DNA of 64,000 nt from Dyadobacter sp. CY345 (lineage in GTDB: Bacteria > Bacteroidota > Bacteroidia > Cytophagales > Spirosomataceae): assembly GCF_021502725.1 (NCBI RefSeq), contig NZ_JAKFFS010000001.1, forward strand, positions 2,232,001-2,296,000. Reading direction: 5' to 3'. The notes under the pieces were generated by a model. It made no database searches and was not told the DNA's origin. It was given only the letters and a program-made list of their open reading frames with translations. Shown here in pieces: positions 33,734 to 43,092 of this stretch. Within the stretch, counting starts at the first letter, position 1, and each line of letters starts with the position of its first letter. Position numbers and translations under genes: made by a program.

Positions 33734-36205
33734 GATTTTGATTCCGAAGGAAATTACAATACTCCTTCCGTCGGATGTCCAGATCCCGGCTCCGGGATAC
33801 ATGGTTGGGCGTTTCGTGAAATATTTTTTATCCAGAAAATTATTAACACCAAATCTTAGCGTGTAACTTTTTGCAATACGCCAGGTGCCATTTAAGTCCC
33901 ATATGCCATATGACGGCACCTTACCTCTTGCACCATTAACAGAAGGCTCCACGGTATTAAGTGCGTCGGAATATAGCTCGCTCACATAACTATATTGAAG
34001 TGTAGCAAGTAGCTTATTATGAGTGAATTGTAATCCATTTCTACTAATCCAGGTCGGAACTCCCTCTAATTTATTTCCTTTCACATCTGTGTTTTCGTTG
34101 TTTACTATGGAGCGTCCTTTAAGATAGCGGGCATTAAAATATGAGGTTGATGTAAATACAGAAAACTCAGTTTTAGAACCTTTCAGCCCGCTGACGGAAA
34201 GTGGTTTGTATTCTGCATATACTTCAAGCCCTTTTGTCATGGTATTTCCTGTATTAGTACGTAGAATATATGCTTTGCCCTGGTCGTCATTCAAAGCCAG
34301 AGTTCCCATCCTGTTTTTATACAGCATTTGAAATACGCTCATATCATAGGAAAACACCTCACCAATCCGGCCATTAATTCCTGCTTCAAGATTGTACCCT
34401 TTCGCATCTTTCAGGTTTTTGTCGACTTGTTCCAAAACTGAACCTGGAATTATATCCTTGAACACAACCGGTCTGTATGCCTGTGAAAAACCTGCGTAAA
34501 TTTTACTTTCAGTTCCCAGTTTGTATTGCGAACTGATTCCTAATAGCGGAAATTTGTGTTTGATACTGTTCGGAAGCGTTTCTGGTTGGTAATATGTGAT
34601 TTTGCCTGTCATATCGGTTGTCCCGCTTTCCACCCTAACTCCCGGCGAAACTGTTAACCTAGGAGTAAGGTATATGAGGTTTTCGACGAAAATAGCAACA
34701 TTGGTGGTTTTCATATGCAAGTCTCTTCCCCATGCCGGATCTGTTAAAGTCAGATCAAAATCACTGCCGGTTGTTCCTTTTCCTAACTGCCTGCGACGCA
34801 GATTATTTTTCATCACTTGGATACCACCTGAGACAAAGTTGGTCATACCGGCAACTTTATACTGATGAACAAGGCGTAGTTCGGAGGTGAAACTTTTAAA
34901 ATTATCAATGTCAATCTGCCTCGTTTTGTACTGGTTCGTTGTTGGATCGATCGCATCAGGAATGTTTGCAAACGCATCAAACATTACGCTATTCCGACTT
35001 CCGAAAACGCCTGAATTGGTTAAACGAAGTTTTGTAGATGAACTGATTTTCCAATCTATAACAATGGAAGGAATATAAATATCAGGGTTGAAATAATTCC
35101 TCGATCTAGTTGCCTGACGGGAATCCTGGTCAAACATAGCGTCTGTCAATGGCCCCGGAATTTGATAAACATAGGAAGAACGACCTAGCTCAGCCTTAAT
35201 TTTGAACGACTTATTAAATTCATACGTCAAACTTGCGAACTGTGATTCCGCATCTGATTTGGAATTCTTTCTATATCCATCCGAGTGCCTTTTCTGGTAG
35301 TATGCTGAGTAAGTGAGTTTTCCAATTTTCCCGCTTATTGCGTTGTAGGAGCTGAAAAGTCCGTATAATCCGCCGGAATTGACTGTTTCAAAAGAGAATG
35401 ACTTTGTGGTATCAGCCTGCTTGGTTACGTAATTTATCATGCCACCAAACTGTGCTCCATACTGCAAAGACGCAGATCCGCGGACAAGCTCAATTCGTTC
35501 AATCGATTCCATTGCAGGACTGTAGTGACTTGCTGGGTAGCCGTACATATCAGAATTTGTAATGATACCGTTTTGACGAATGTTGTATTCCCAGGAACGG
35601 TGAGGATCTAATCCACGCGTAGAAATATTGATCTGATTTCCGCTTCCGTCCATATCGTACACAAAAACACCGGGAATTTTGGCAAAGATCTGTCTTCCTG
35701 TTTTTTCTGAAATATTGGCATTTACGCCTCCCAGCTGAATAACCTCATTTTTCTTTCCTGCGGGCAACAGAAAATCATGGACGTCGGGCAGACGCTCAAC
35801 CTGAATATTATTCTTTTTTTCTTCAATAACAACTTCGTCCAGTCTACGAATATCTTCCTGTAAAGTTATTGTCAGATAGTGCGTTTGAGTTTTAAATGAT
35901 TTGATTTTTATTTTCTTAGAATGATACCCAATGATAGAAATATTTAGTGTCTCATCATTTGAAGAAAGATTGCCAATCTGAAAAAAGCCTTCATTGTTCG
36001 TAACAGTGCCTTTCTTAGTGTCTCCGACGGTGATGTTAACTCCCTCAATTCCAATACCGTTGGTGCTGATAATTCTTCCTGAAATGGTGTTTTGAGAAAA
36101 AGATAATGTCTGTGAAAGTAGAATAAGTATGAAGGAGAATATTCCGGTCCTAGTAATTTGAAAGGGAATCCGACTTTTATTTATAGTAAAATTTATACAA
36201 TACAT
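33731..36205 (-). CDS. TonB-dependent receptor, FecA-like
   Basis: An 824-residue outer membrane receptor. A signal peptide (to about residue 38) is followed by a carboxypeptidase-regulatory-like domain (ISGRIISTNGIGIEGVNITVGD), a plug (IPGVFVYDMDGSGNQINIST, RGLDPHRSWEYN, ELVRGSASLQYGAQFGG) and a 22-strand barrel ending ISFGIKI. RGLDPHRS and the YGYPASHYSPA segment are similar to ferric citrate receptors, so uptake of a ferric chelate is likely but unproven. No FecR/sigma pair is next to it. The gene is preceded by two genes on the same strand that may belong to the same locus. Confidence 0.88.
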   Translation of the reverse strand: MYCINFTINKSRIPFQITRTGIFSFILILLSQTLSFSQNTISGRIISTNGIGIEGVNITVGDTKKGTVTNNEGFFQIGNLSSNDETLNISIIGYHSKKIKIKSFKTQTHYLTITLQEDIRRLDEVVIEEKKNNIQVERLPDVHDFLLPAGKKNEVIQLGGVNANISEKTGRQIFAKIPGVFVYDMDGSGNQINISTRGLDPHRSWEYNIRQNGIITNSDMYGYPASHYSPAMESIERIELVRGSASLQYGAQFGGMINYVTKQADTTKSFSFETVNSGGLYGLFSSYNAISGKIGKLTYSAYYQKRHSDGYRKNSKSDAESQFASLTYEFNKSFKIKAELGRSSYVYQIPGPLTDAMFDQDSRQATRSRNYFNPDIYIPSIVIDWKISSSTKLRLTNSGVFGSRNSVMFDAFANIPDAIDPTTNQYKTRQIDIDNFKSFTSELRLVHQYKVAGMTNFVSGGIQVMKNNLRRRQLGKGTTGSDFDLTLTDPAWGRDLHMKTTNVAIFVENLIYLTPRLTVSPGVRVESGTTDMTGKITYYQPETLPNSIKHKFPLLGISSQYKLGTESKIYAGFSQAYRPVVFKDIIPGSVLEQVDKNLKDAKGYNLEAGINGRIGEVFSYDMSVFQMLYKNRMGTLALNDDQGKAYILRTNTGNTMTKGLEVYAEYKPLSVSGLKGSKTEFSVFTSTSYFNARYLKGRSIVNNENTDVKGNKLEGVPTWISRNGLQFTHNKLLATLQYSYVSELYSDALNTVEPSVNGARGKVPSYGIWDLNGTWRIAKSYTLRFGVNNFLDKKYFTKRPTMYPGAGIWTSDGRSIVISFGIKI

Positions 36206-36376
36206 AATTGATTAAATGGAGATTTGCGATATTATGCACTGTCATTTCGCTTTGTTTCAAGCAAAACAAACAAGTGAATAATACCAAAATGGTGACTCAG
36301 CCTTTAATAACTGCGTTTAGCGCTACGCAACAGCTCTAAAAGTTAAGGCTTCTAAAAAAAATGAATTATCGAAAAT
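36206..36376. other. Leader region of the FecA-like receptor gene
   Basis: 171 bases. They contain an imperfect inverted repeat (AGCCTTTAA near 36299 with TTAAGGCT near 36350, enclosing a GCGT-AGCGCT-ACGC hairpin), which could end the preceding gene or act in the receptor leader. I found no exact Fur box or -7 element. Confidence 0.4.
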
Positions 36377-36904
36377 TTACGCCAGGTCTGGCGGAGGAGA
36401 TTGGATACTTTCTGTGGGCGGCACCAGCTTTGATAAAATATATTCAAAACTTGAAGGTTCGTTCCACTCGAAAAAGTAGAAGATATGTTTACGGCAAATG
36501 GCCATGTATTCTTTCAAAAAATTTTTTAGAATATTTGCTGAGCTTCCCTTATGGCTATCGCTTTCCGTTTTTGCATGATCCTCGAATGAAGAAACAAGCG
36601 TCCAAAAACGTTCACGGGAAGTCTGGCTGAATTGACAATGAACATACAGCGTGTCGTTGACGATTTGTTTGGAGACAACTTTATAATATTCGTTGCCTCT
36701 GAGAATTTCCTCGTCGGACGGTTCTGTGTTGTGCCAATCAGTTAGGTATGGAATCTGAAGCGGGAACTTTAAGATAATATCATCATCACCCGACAAGGCG
36801 ATATTTGAATTAGAAAAATCTTCTTCCAGTATACTATAACAGGAAAAACCCAGTGTATTGAAGATGAGTAGTCCTAATAGCAGTATGGAGAGAAGTGTTT
36901 TCAA
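36377..36904 (-). CDS. Hypothetical exported protein
   Basis: A 175-residue protein with an N-terminal hydrophobic segment (LLSILLLGLLIFNTLGFS, about 3-20) that is either a signal peptide or an anchor. The rest is acidic and aromatic, with LKFPLQIPYLTDWHNTEPSDEEIL and CQFSQTSRERFWTLVSSFE, and a Pro-rich tail. Small proteins of this appearance are often found next to TonB receptors in Bacteroidota. No known domain recognised. It starts 15 bases after the sorting-domain gene. Confidence 0.6.
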   Translation of the reverse strand: MKTLLSILLLGLLIFNTLGFSCYSILEEDFSNSNIALSGDDDIILKFPLQIPYLTDWHNTEPSDEEILRGNEYYKVVSKQIVNDTLYVHCQFSQTSRERFWTLVSSFEDHAKTESDSHKGSSANILKNFLKEYMAICRKHIFYFFEWNEPSSFEYILSKLVPPTESIQSPPPDLA

Positions 36905-36918
36905 CTTGCAAATGGTTT

Positions 36919-38031
36919 TTATCGTACAACCTTTCTGGTTACAAACTTACCATTTTCGTCTGATGCCTTGATAATGTAGACTCCGCTAGTCAGCTGGCGA
37001 AGATCAAGTTGTTCTTTCCATTCGACAGTCGGCGACGTTGTATTAATTTCACGTACAACCCTCCCTTCAAGATTTATCAATTGTAGTTTTAATGTTGTCG
37101 CATATTTGCTGTCGACTTTAACAGTCAGATAATCCTGCGTAGGAACTGGATATGCGGCTATCGCAAGCGTAAGTTCTGAATAGTCTCCATCAGGGTTTCC
37201 TGCAATTACTCCCGTAGTTGTGGCAGGCACATAAGGAGGAATCTCTACTGTCGGCCCCTCTTTATCAATAACCGTAATGATACCTTCCCGATATGTTTCA
37301 GAAATTTTGATTCCTTCTCTCCACTCATCAATGACAACTGCGTATATGTAATTACCCAGAGCCTCAGGCGCATTCCAAATTAATTTTTTATCAACCTGAT
37401 CAAGAGAAAAAGTACCTTTTTTGACTACATCATTCGGGAATATATATTTTTCATCCAGCATCCGCACGCCACAAGTACCAGGTGAAGGCGAGCTTAATTT
37501 TTGTAAATGAGCTGATATACTGTCAGAATCTGAAATCGTTGGTTTCAGATCAATCTTTAAAATTTGTTTTGCCCCGGCTGTCGTAACCGGAGTTGCCAGG
37601 ATCGGAGTACTGTTTGAGAACTGTGTATTAATTACCGTCCATAGGAACATGGGTGTAGAGTTATCATTGTAATTGATGATTCCCAAAGATCTGTTATCAA
37701 TTGCAGATGAAATCTGGAAAAGCCCGGTAGAAGGGTAGGTGTGCGTGACCTCGTAAACGCCTACGGAAATCCCTTTTGATTCTCCACTCAAAGCGGTCAG
37801 ACTGCTGCGATTGGCAATTGCGGTGCTACCATCTCCAAAACATATCTCAATTGTTTTTTGAGAATCCGTAGCCGAACCGCCTCCAAGTGCATCGAAATAA
37901 ATCTGGGCAGAGATTCTGTAAGTAAGTCCGGCCAGATTGGTCGCCCTTATCTCACCTCCCAACAAATGCGTTGCAGAAGCGAAAGAGGCTGATATGAGTA
38001 TAAAAAAAAGTGCTCTGTAAAAAGTTTGCAT
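36919..38031 (-). CDS. Secreted protein with type IX sorting domain (por secretion tail)
   Basis: A 370-residue exported protein with a Sec signal cleaved near ISASFASA. Residues 25-240 contain the HLLGGEIRA opening and repeated beta-sandwich patterns with a PKD-like segment (TISDSDSISAHLQ); this type is common among Cytophagales surface proteins. The C-terminal about 80 residues (IAAYPVPTQDYLTVKVD to LTSGVYIIKASDENGK) are a type A sorting domain that directs export through the type IX system. I chose the ATG at 38031 because it starts the signal peptide; a frame to 38106 adds unlikely residues. Ligand and role unknown. Confidence 0.8.
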   Translation of the reverse strand: MQTFYRALFFILISASFASATHLLGGEIRATNLAGLTYRISAQIYFDALGGGSATDSQKTIEICFGDGSTAIANRSSLTALSGESKGISVGVYEVTHTYPSTGLFQISSAIDNRSLGIINYNDNSTPMFLWTVINTQFSNSTPILATPVTTAGAKQILKIDLKPTISDSDSISAHLQKLSSPSPGTCGVRMLDEKYIFPNDVVKKGTFSLDQVDKKLIWNAPEALGNYIYAVVIDEWREGIKISETYREGIITVIDKEGPTVEIPPYVPATTTGVIAGNPDGDYSELTLAIAAYPVPTQDYLTVKVDSKYATTLKLQLINLEGRVVREINTTSPTVEWKEQLDLRQLTSGVYIIKASDENGKFVTRKVVR

Positions 38032-38292
38032 AAAGAACAGGGTTTTTCGTCGAGAAGTCGTTATGTAACTCTTCAACGAAACAAATGAAACAATTCGTAT
38101 TTGCAATATAGCAGAATTGTTAACCAGATTGCAACCTGAATTTTTCTTTTTAAAATTTGCAGAATTTAATGCGCTGAAAGCGTTTAATCTACCTTTTTAG
38201 TTTGACCAATATTTTTTATTTGACAGTAGAGTCGGTGGGAAATAAACTTTTACCGATGTTAAATTTCCTGATTACCAACCTGAAATTATTGA

Positions 38293-40146
38293 ATGAAAAA
38301 ATTGCTCGCCGGCATCGCATTTTATATCGCTTTGTCTTTTAATTTAGTCAATGCCCAGCAGTCAGATACCTGGAAGATTGTTCCGGGGAAAATCACAACG
38401 CCATGGGCAGAAAAAGTTACAGCTTCGGCACCACATCCGGAGTATCCCCGGCCGCAGCTAATAAGGGCGAACTGGGTGAATTTGAACGGGCTTTGGAATT
38501 ATTCAATTGTTCCGAAGTCTTCTTCCGATATCAAACCGTCAGCTTTTCAGGGGGAAATTCTTGTTCCGTTTGCTGTGGAATCTGCGCTTTCGGGTGTGGG
38601 CAAAACGGTAGGTAAAGACAGTGTTTTGTGGTACCAGCGAACACTCGCTTATTCTTCAAAAATAAAGAATCAAAGTGTCCTTTTGAATTTTGGGGCTGTT
38701 GACTGGGAATGTGATGTATTCGTAAATGGTAAAAAAGCAGGTTCGCATAAAGGGGGATACGACCCATTTTCTGTCGATATTACGTCATTTCTGGTTAAAG
38801 GTTCAAATCAGGATATTGCGGTACGCGTTTGGGACCCGAGCAGCGACGGTCCGCAGCCTCGGGGAAAACAAATTAAAAACCCAAATAGTATCTGGTATAC
38901 GCCTGTTACTGGTATTTGGCAAACTGTATGGCTGGAAACGGTTCCGACAAGTTATATTACTTCAACAAAACACACGCCGGATATTGATAAAGAGACAATC
39001 ACAATAAAGTCAGTTGTGAAAAATGCTTTACCTGGCGATGTTGTTAAAATATTGGCTTTGGACGGAACGACGCAAATCGCTGAAAAAGAAATTTCCCCAG
39101 AAGAGGATGCTGTTGTGACTATCAAAAATCCAAAATTATGGTCGCCGGAAAGTCCGACTCTCTATGATTTGAAGATTACGCTTGTCCGCAAAGGTAAGGT
39201 TGTTGACGAAGTAAAAAGTTATTTCGCGATGAGGAAGATATCGATGAAACCTGATCAAAATGGAATTCAGCGGATGCTTTTAAATAACAAATTCGTCTTT
39301 CAGTATGGCCCTTTGGATCAGGGATGGTGGCCAGACGGCTTGTATACTGCACCAACTGACGAAGCGATGAAATTCGATATTGAAAAAACAAAGGAAATGG
39401 GTTTCAATATGATCCGCAAACACGTGAAGGTTGAACCTGCTACCTGGTATCGCCATTGCGATCAACTTGGGATGCTCGTTTGGCAGGATATGCCGAGCGG
39501 GGATATGGGAAACAATTGGGAGCCAAACCCGGGAATAACCGGTAACGAAACCGAACGCGACAGGACGCCGGAATCAGAGAATATTTTTAAAACCGAATGG
39601 AAGGCGATTATGGACGCTAATCATAATTTTCCATGCATCGTCGTTTGGGTACCTTTCAATGAAGCCTGGGGGCAGTTCAAGACTGCGGAAATTACCAACT
39701 GGACGAAGGAATACGACCCAAGCCGCCTGGTCAACAGTGCCAGTGGTGGAAACTTTTTCCCGGTGGGCGATATCATGGACCTTCATCATTATCCTGCACC
39801 GGTTATGCCCCGGCCAGATTTGTTTGGACAGAAACAGGTGATCGTTCTTGGAGAATTTGGTGGACTGGGTTTACCAGTTGATCAGCATACCTGGCAGCAG
39901 AAAGATAATTGGGGGTATCAGAGTTTTAAAACAAAAGAAGAATTGTATGACAAGTACGAAACTTTCATTGATCGTTTCGAACCTTTAATTAAACGAGGTT
40001 TATCCGCAGCAGTTTACACACAAACAACGGATGTTGAGGTTGAGATAAATGGTTTGATGACTTATGACAGAAAGGTTATAAAAATGCCGGAAGCAAAGTT
40101 GAAAGCAATTCACAGCAAATTGTATAATCCGGCTTGGGGAAATTAA
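38293..40146 (+). CDS. Glycoside hydrolase family 2 enzyme
   Basis: A 617-residue secreted enzyme with a Sec signal (cleavage near NLVNA). Domains in order: sugar-binding jelly roll (about 50-210, ending near NPNSIWYTPVTGIWQTVWLE), an immunoglobulin-like domain (about 210-310) and a TIM barrel (about 320-610). The acid/base Glu lies in VWVPFNEAWGQ and the nucleophile Glu in VIVLGEFGGLG. GH2 enzymes act on beta-galactosides, beta-mannosides or beta-glucuronides; the substrate cannot be told apart. It is not part of a polysaccharide utilisation locus here; the susC/susD pair is 10 kb away. Confidence 0.88.
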   Translation: MKKLLAGIAFYIALSFNLVNAQQSDTWKIVPGKITTPWAEKVTASAPHPEYPRPQLIRANWVNLNGLWNYSIVPKSSSDIKPSAFQGEILVPFAVESALSGVGKTVGKDSVLWYQRTLAYSSKIKNQSVLLNFGAVDWECDVFVNGKKAGSHKGGYDPFSVDITSFLVKGSNQDIAVRVWDPSSDGPQPRGKQIKNPNSIWYTPVTGIWQTVWLETVPTSYITSTKHTPDIDKETITIKSVVKNALPGDVVKILALDGTTQIAEKEISPEEDAVVTIKNPKLWSPESPTLYDLKITLVRKGKVVDEVKSYFAMRKISMKPDQNGIQRMLLNNKFVFQYGPLDQGWWPDGLYTAPTDEAMKFDIEKTKEMGFNMIRKHVKVEPATWYRHCDQLGMLVWQDMPSGDMGNNWEPNPGITGNETERDRTPESENIFKTEWKAIMDANHNFPCIVVWVPFNEAWGQFKTAEITNWTKEYDPSRLVNSASGGNFFPVGDIMDLHHYPAPVMPRPDLFGQKQVIVLGEFGGLGLPVDQHTWQQKDNWGYQSFKTKEELYDKYETFIDRFEPLIKRGLSAAVYTQTTDVEVEINGLMTYDRKVIKMPEAKLKAIHSKLYNPAWGN

Positions 40147-40160
40147 TTTAAAATAGCGAA

Positions 40161-40203
40161 AAATGAAGCCGTCTGGAATGTTTCCGGGCGGCTTCATTTT
40201 TCG
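40161..40203 (+). terminator. Terminator after the GH2 gene
   Basis: AAATGAAGCCGTC pairs with GGCGGCTTCATTT (one G-T pair) and runs into TTTT. Confidence 0.8.
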
Positions 40204-40279
40204 GACCTCTTGTTGATATGACTGATTCACTTTTTTGACAATGTCACTGGCAATCCGTGCCCGGCTAATTCTAGAGCTG

Positions 40280-40321
40280 ATTAGTATACGATTGTCCGCA
40301 ATTAGTATACGGTTTTCCACA
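40280..40321 (+). repeat. Two tandem 21-base repeats
   Basis: Copy 1 is at 40280-40300 and copy 2 at 40301-40321. Both begin ATTAGTATACG and differ at three positions. They end 77 bases before the start codon of the coiled-coil lipoprotein, a place suited to an operator or activator site. Confidence 0.7.
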
Positions 40322-40398
40322 AATTACAATAAATCAAGTGGTTAAAAATGAGTGGTATCATATTTTCGGGTGCCCTGTTAAATCAAACAACAACCGAG

Positions 40399-40899
40399 AT
40401 GAAAAGGAAAGTCATATTATTGTTTTCGAATACTTTTTTAGCCGCAGCTATGTTGCTAACGTCTTGTAATTCTTCAACTGACAAGGATAGGAAAGAACTG
40501 GCGAATGCGGAAGAGGAAGCTTTGGAAAAAGCGGAAGAAGCCAACAAGATGGTACCTCAGGAAACTGATTCCAGCGACATGAAGAAAGTGAAGGAAGACT
40601 TAGAGGAGGCCAGTGCGAAATTATCGGAAAAGCAAGACGAATATCTGACTTCATTACGTGAAAAAGAGAGCAAACTGAATGATCGTTTGAAAAAGAACAA
40701 TGAGAAATTGGTTTCAGCAGATGGAGATGCCAAGAAGCGTTTGACAGAAAAACAAGATAAATTAACAAAGGAACGCGATCAGCTACAGGCAAACATTCTT
40801 GAAATCCAAAGTCCGATGACTGACAAGCAACTTGAAACGGTGCAGAAAGAAATCAATGCATTAATTGCTGTAATCGACAAAGAACTTAGCGTAGAATAA
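40399..40899 (+). CDS. Coiled-coil lipoprotein
   Basis: A 166-residue lipoprotein with signal ending MLLTSC (Cys about 22). The whole mature part is charged and alpha-helical, rich in Glu, Lys and Asp (for example KEDLEEASAKLSEKQDEYL), and very likely a coiled coil. No catalytic domain. The ATG at 40399 directly precedes the lysine-rich signal peptide; a more upstream ATG at 40348 would bury it. Function unknown. Confidence 0.75.
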   Translation: MKRKVILLFSNTFLAAAMLLTSCNSSTDKDRKELANAEEEALEKAEEANKMVPQETDSSDMKKVKEDLEEASAKLSEKQDEYLTSLREKESKLNDRLKKNNEKLVSADGDAKKRLTEKQDKLTKERDQLQANILEIQSPMTDKQLETVQKEINALIAVIDKELSVE

Positions 40900-40920
40900 T
40901 TTATTTATCCTTGATAAAAA

Positions 40921-40955
40921 ATAAGGCGATCTCAGAAGAGGTCGCCTTATTTTTG
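40921..40955. terminator. Terminator between the coiled-coil lipoprotein and the WecA-like gene
   Basis: ATAAGGCGATCTC (40921-40933) pairs with GAGGTCGCCTTAT (40938-40950) around AGAA, followed by TTTTTG. The two flanking genes converge here. Confidence 0.85.
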
Positions 40956-40963
40956 TTTTCAAA

Positions 40964-42121
40964 TTATAAATCTTTAAATAACTTTTTCCCTGAAGTTACT
41001 TCCTTACTCTCAAACGTAGTAGGTTTAATAATATTCTTGCGTGCTTTGATCTCGACACTTCTCTTTTTCAAGTAGTAAGCCAAAACCATGTAGGCCACGA
41101 ACATTCCAATGTATATGTAAAGAGAAGCCGTATTTGAAATATCTCCATGGAAGGCAAAAAATAAAACCGTATTTAAGATCGTAACCATCCAAAGGGTGAA
41201 AGATGCCCAAAAGTGATTGAGACCTGAGTCTATAAGAATATGGTGCATGTGATTTCTATCCGCAATAAATGGAGATCCACCCTTTACGATACGAACTATA
41301 AAAACGCGTAACGTATCAAAAATTGGAACGATCAATAAAACCATTACGATGATAGGGGCGTTGAAATATGCAGTTGCATCATTTTTATAGCCGACATTAA
41401 GCGATAAAAATTCAACTGCAAAAATGGAAAGTAGGTAACCGATAATTAAAGATCCGGTATCACCCATAAATATCTTACTCGTTTTGGAAAAGTTGAATCT
41501 TAGAAATCCGAGTAATGAGCCAGACATCGCGAAAGCCAGACAGCCGAAAGAGAAGTGGTCGTTAAGGATAAACCATATACCAAAACCTACGCCTGCAATT
41601 AAACTGATTCCCCCGGCAAGTCCGTCAATTCCATCAATTAGGTTGATGGCGTTGATAATGGCAATGAAAATGAAAACAGTAAGCGGGATGCTAACGTAAT
41701 ACGGGATCTGATGAATTCCGAAAATGCCATAAAAATTGTCAACCTTGAAATTGCCCATCGCCACAAGTATCAGCGAAGCGCAGATTTGTACCAGCAATTT
41801 TTTTGTTGAATCCAGCGCAAGTATATCATCTTTTAATCCCAGGAAAAATAAAATTATAACCCCCGTCATCGATAAACTGATCAGGTTGGAGTCAACTATA
41901 TTTTCGGAATGGGGCCACAAAAAGTAAGCGATAAGCGTTGAGGCAAATATGGCTATTCCGCCCAGCGTCGGTGTTTCGGTCTGATGTGAACTTCTGAATC
42001 CGGGTTTTGCAGTCAAATGTAGAAGATTTGACAGATTGATTATGATCGGAATCGAGATAATGGAAAGAAAACAAGCGATCAGGAAAGAAAGGATACATTG
42101 GTATACATCGTGATGTACCAT
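40964..42121 (-). CDS. WecA/MraY-family undecaprenyl-phosphate sugar-phosphate transferase
   Basis: A 385-residue inner membrane protein with about ten or eleven helices. It transfers a sugar 1-phosphate, usually GlcNAc-1-P, to undecaprenyl phosphate, the first step of a lipid-linked glycan. Key motifs are FLGLKDDILALDS (Asp pair), NAINLIDGIDGLAGG, IFMGDTGSLIIGYLLS and DRNHMHHILIDSGLNH (the His box), in the usual order. The ATG at 42121 follows GGGAGG at a suitable spacing; an ATG at 42172 would add 17 non-conserved residues. It is on the same strand as the glycosyltransferases but 228 bases downstream of the nearest of them. Confidence 0.88.
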   Translation of the reverse strand: MVHHDVYQCILSFLIACFLSIISIPIIINLSNLLHLTAKPGFRSSHQTETPTLGGIAIFASTLIAYFLWPHSENIVDSNLISLSMTGVIILFFLGLKDDILALDSTKKLLVQICASLILVAMGNFKVDNFYGIFGIHQIPYYVSIPLTVFIFIAIINAINLIDGIDGLAGGISLIAGVGFGIWFILNDHFSFGCLAFAMSGSLLGFLRFNFSKTSKIFMGDTGSLIIGYLLSIFAVEFLSLNVGYKNDATAYFNAPIIVMVLLIVPIFDTLRVFIVRIVKGGSPFIADRNHMHHILIDSGLNHFWASFTLWMVTILNTVLFFAFHGDISNTASLYIYIGMFVAYMVLAYYLKKRSVEIKARKNIIKPTTFESKEVTSGKKLFKDL

Positions 42122-42225
42122 ATTATTAAATCCTCCCTCGCTTATTATATATGTTGGTAGCTGTAATTCCATATTCTTAGTTACTAATGACCCGACTAAA
42201 TATTAAATATTTATATCTGATGGTA

Positions 42226-42239
42226 CGTCAAATTTGACG
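42226..42239. promoter_or_regulatory. Perfect 14-base palindrome upstream of the WecA-like gene
   Basis: CGTCAAATTTGACG is its own reverse complement and lies 105 bases before the chosen start, in a 227-base gap that has no gene. It may bind a dimeric regulator. Confidence 0.4.
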
Positions 42240-42348
42240 AATTAATTTGGGAAATAATAACTTATGTGCCCCACCATCGTCAAAATACTTATTTAAAGGC
42301 CTTGTGTGATTATTTTAAGGTCTAGTGTATGTTTACTATTAATTAGTT

Positions 42349-43092
42349 TTACAAAAACTGTACAATTTTACGAACAGGTTTTAGCCAGAGGGTAAAAAAC
42401 CAGGGTGTTAATTCATTTATTTTCCATGCCCTCCGATCGTTGCGGTTCGCTTCAATTCTGTTTTTGTAAGTGCTGTTACTGACGCCGCCCGTTCTCATTT
42501 TTACAGTTACTTTTGGAACGTAAGCAAGCTTTATACCATTTTTGAAAATCATCCGCAGCATCAATTCATAGTCAGCAGCACTGCCCATATCCAGGCGAAA
42601 TTTCCCAAACTTATTATAACAGTCTTTTCTAACGAAAAACGTCGGGTGCGGGGGCATCCAACCCATGAGAAAGGAGTTTTTCTCATATTTACCAGACACC
42701 CATTTCCGTTTGATAATTGAATTATCCTGCCCGTCAACGTAGTCGAGATCTGCGTAACAACCATCAGCACCAGTCGTCTTAAAGGCTTGTGCAATACTTG
42801 AAATGACTGTCTGATCAGCGTAAAAGTCATCAGCATTTAATATACCAATAACGTCTCCGGAGGCGAGTTCAATACCCTTATTCATGGCATCGTAAATTCC
42901 CTTATCGGGTTCGCTCAGAAATTTATCAATTTTATCGCCATAAGATTCGATAACTTCCTTCGTCCCGTCTTTCGAATTTCCGTCAATAATTATATACTCA
43001 ACTGAATCAAAATCCTGACTTAGAACAGATTCAATACAATGTTTTATGGTTGAAACGCCATTGAAGACAACGGTGATTATGCTTATTTTCAA
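42349..43092 (-). CDS. Glycosyltransferase family 2
   Basis: A 247-residue GT-A enzyme that adds a sugar from a nucleotide sugar in the surface glycan pathway. ITVVFNGVSTIKHCIESVL opens the fold, YIIIDGNSKDGT and the metal-binding GILNADDFYAD follow, and MGWMPPHPTFFVRKDCYNKFG is the acceptor region. The sugar and linkage are unknown. Its start overlaps the stop of the WcaF-like gene by four bases. Confidence 0.88.
   Translation of the reverse strand: MKISIITVVFNGVSTIKHCIESVLSQDFDSVEYIIIDGNSKDGTKEVIESYGDKIDKFLSEPDKGIYDAMNKGIELASGDVIGILNADDFYADQTVISSIAQAFKTTGADGCYADLDYVDGQDNSIIKRKWVSGKYEKNSFLMGWMPPHPTFFVRKDCYNKFGKFRLDMGSAADYELMLRMIFKNGIKLAYVPKVTVKMRTGGVSNSTYKNRIEANRNDRRAWKINELTPWFFTLWLKPVRKIVQFL

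Noticed and set aside
36299..36352. tRNA-like folded region before the FecA-like receptor gene
   Set aside because: The paired ends enclose only about 54 bases; there is no T loop, anticodon arm or CCA-like end.
36361..36630. 89-codon plus-strand frame antisense to the 36377-36904 gene
   Set aside because: The minus-strand protein has a signal segment and sits 15 bases after another gene in the same direction; the plus-strand product has no recognisable features.
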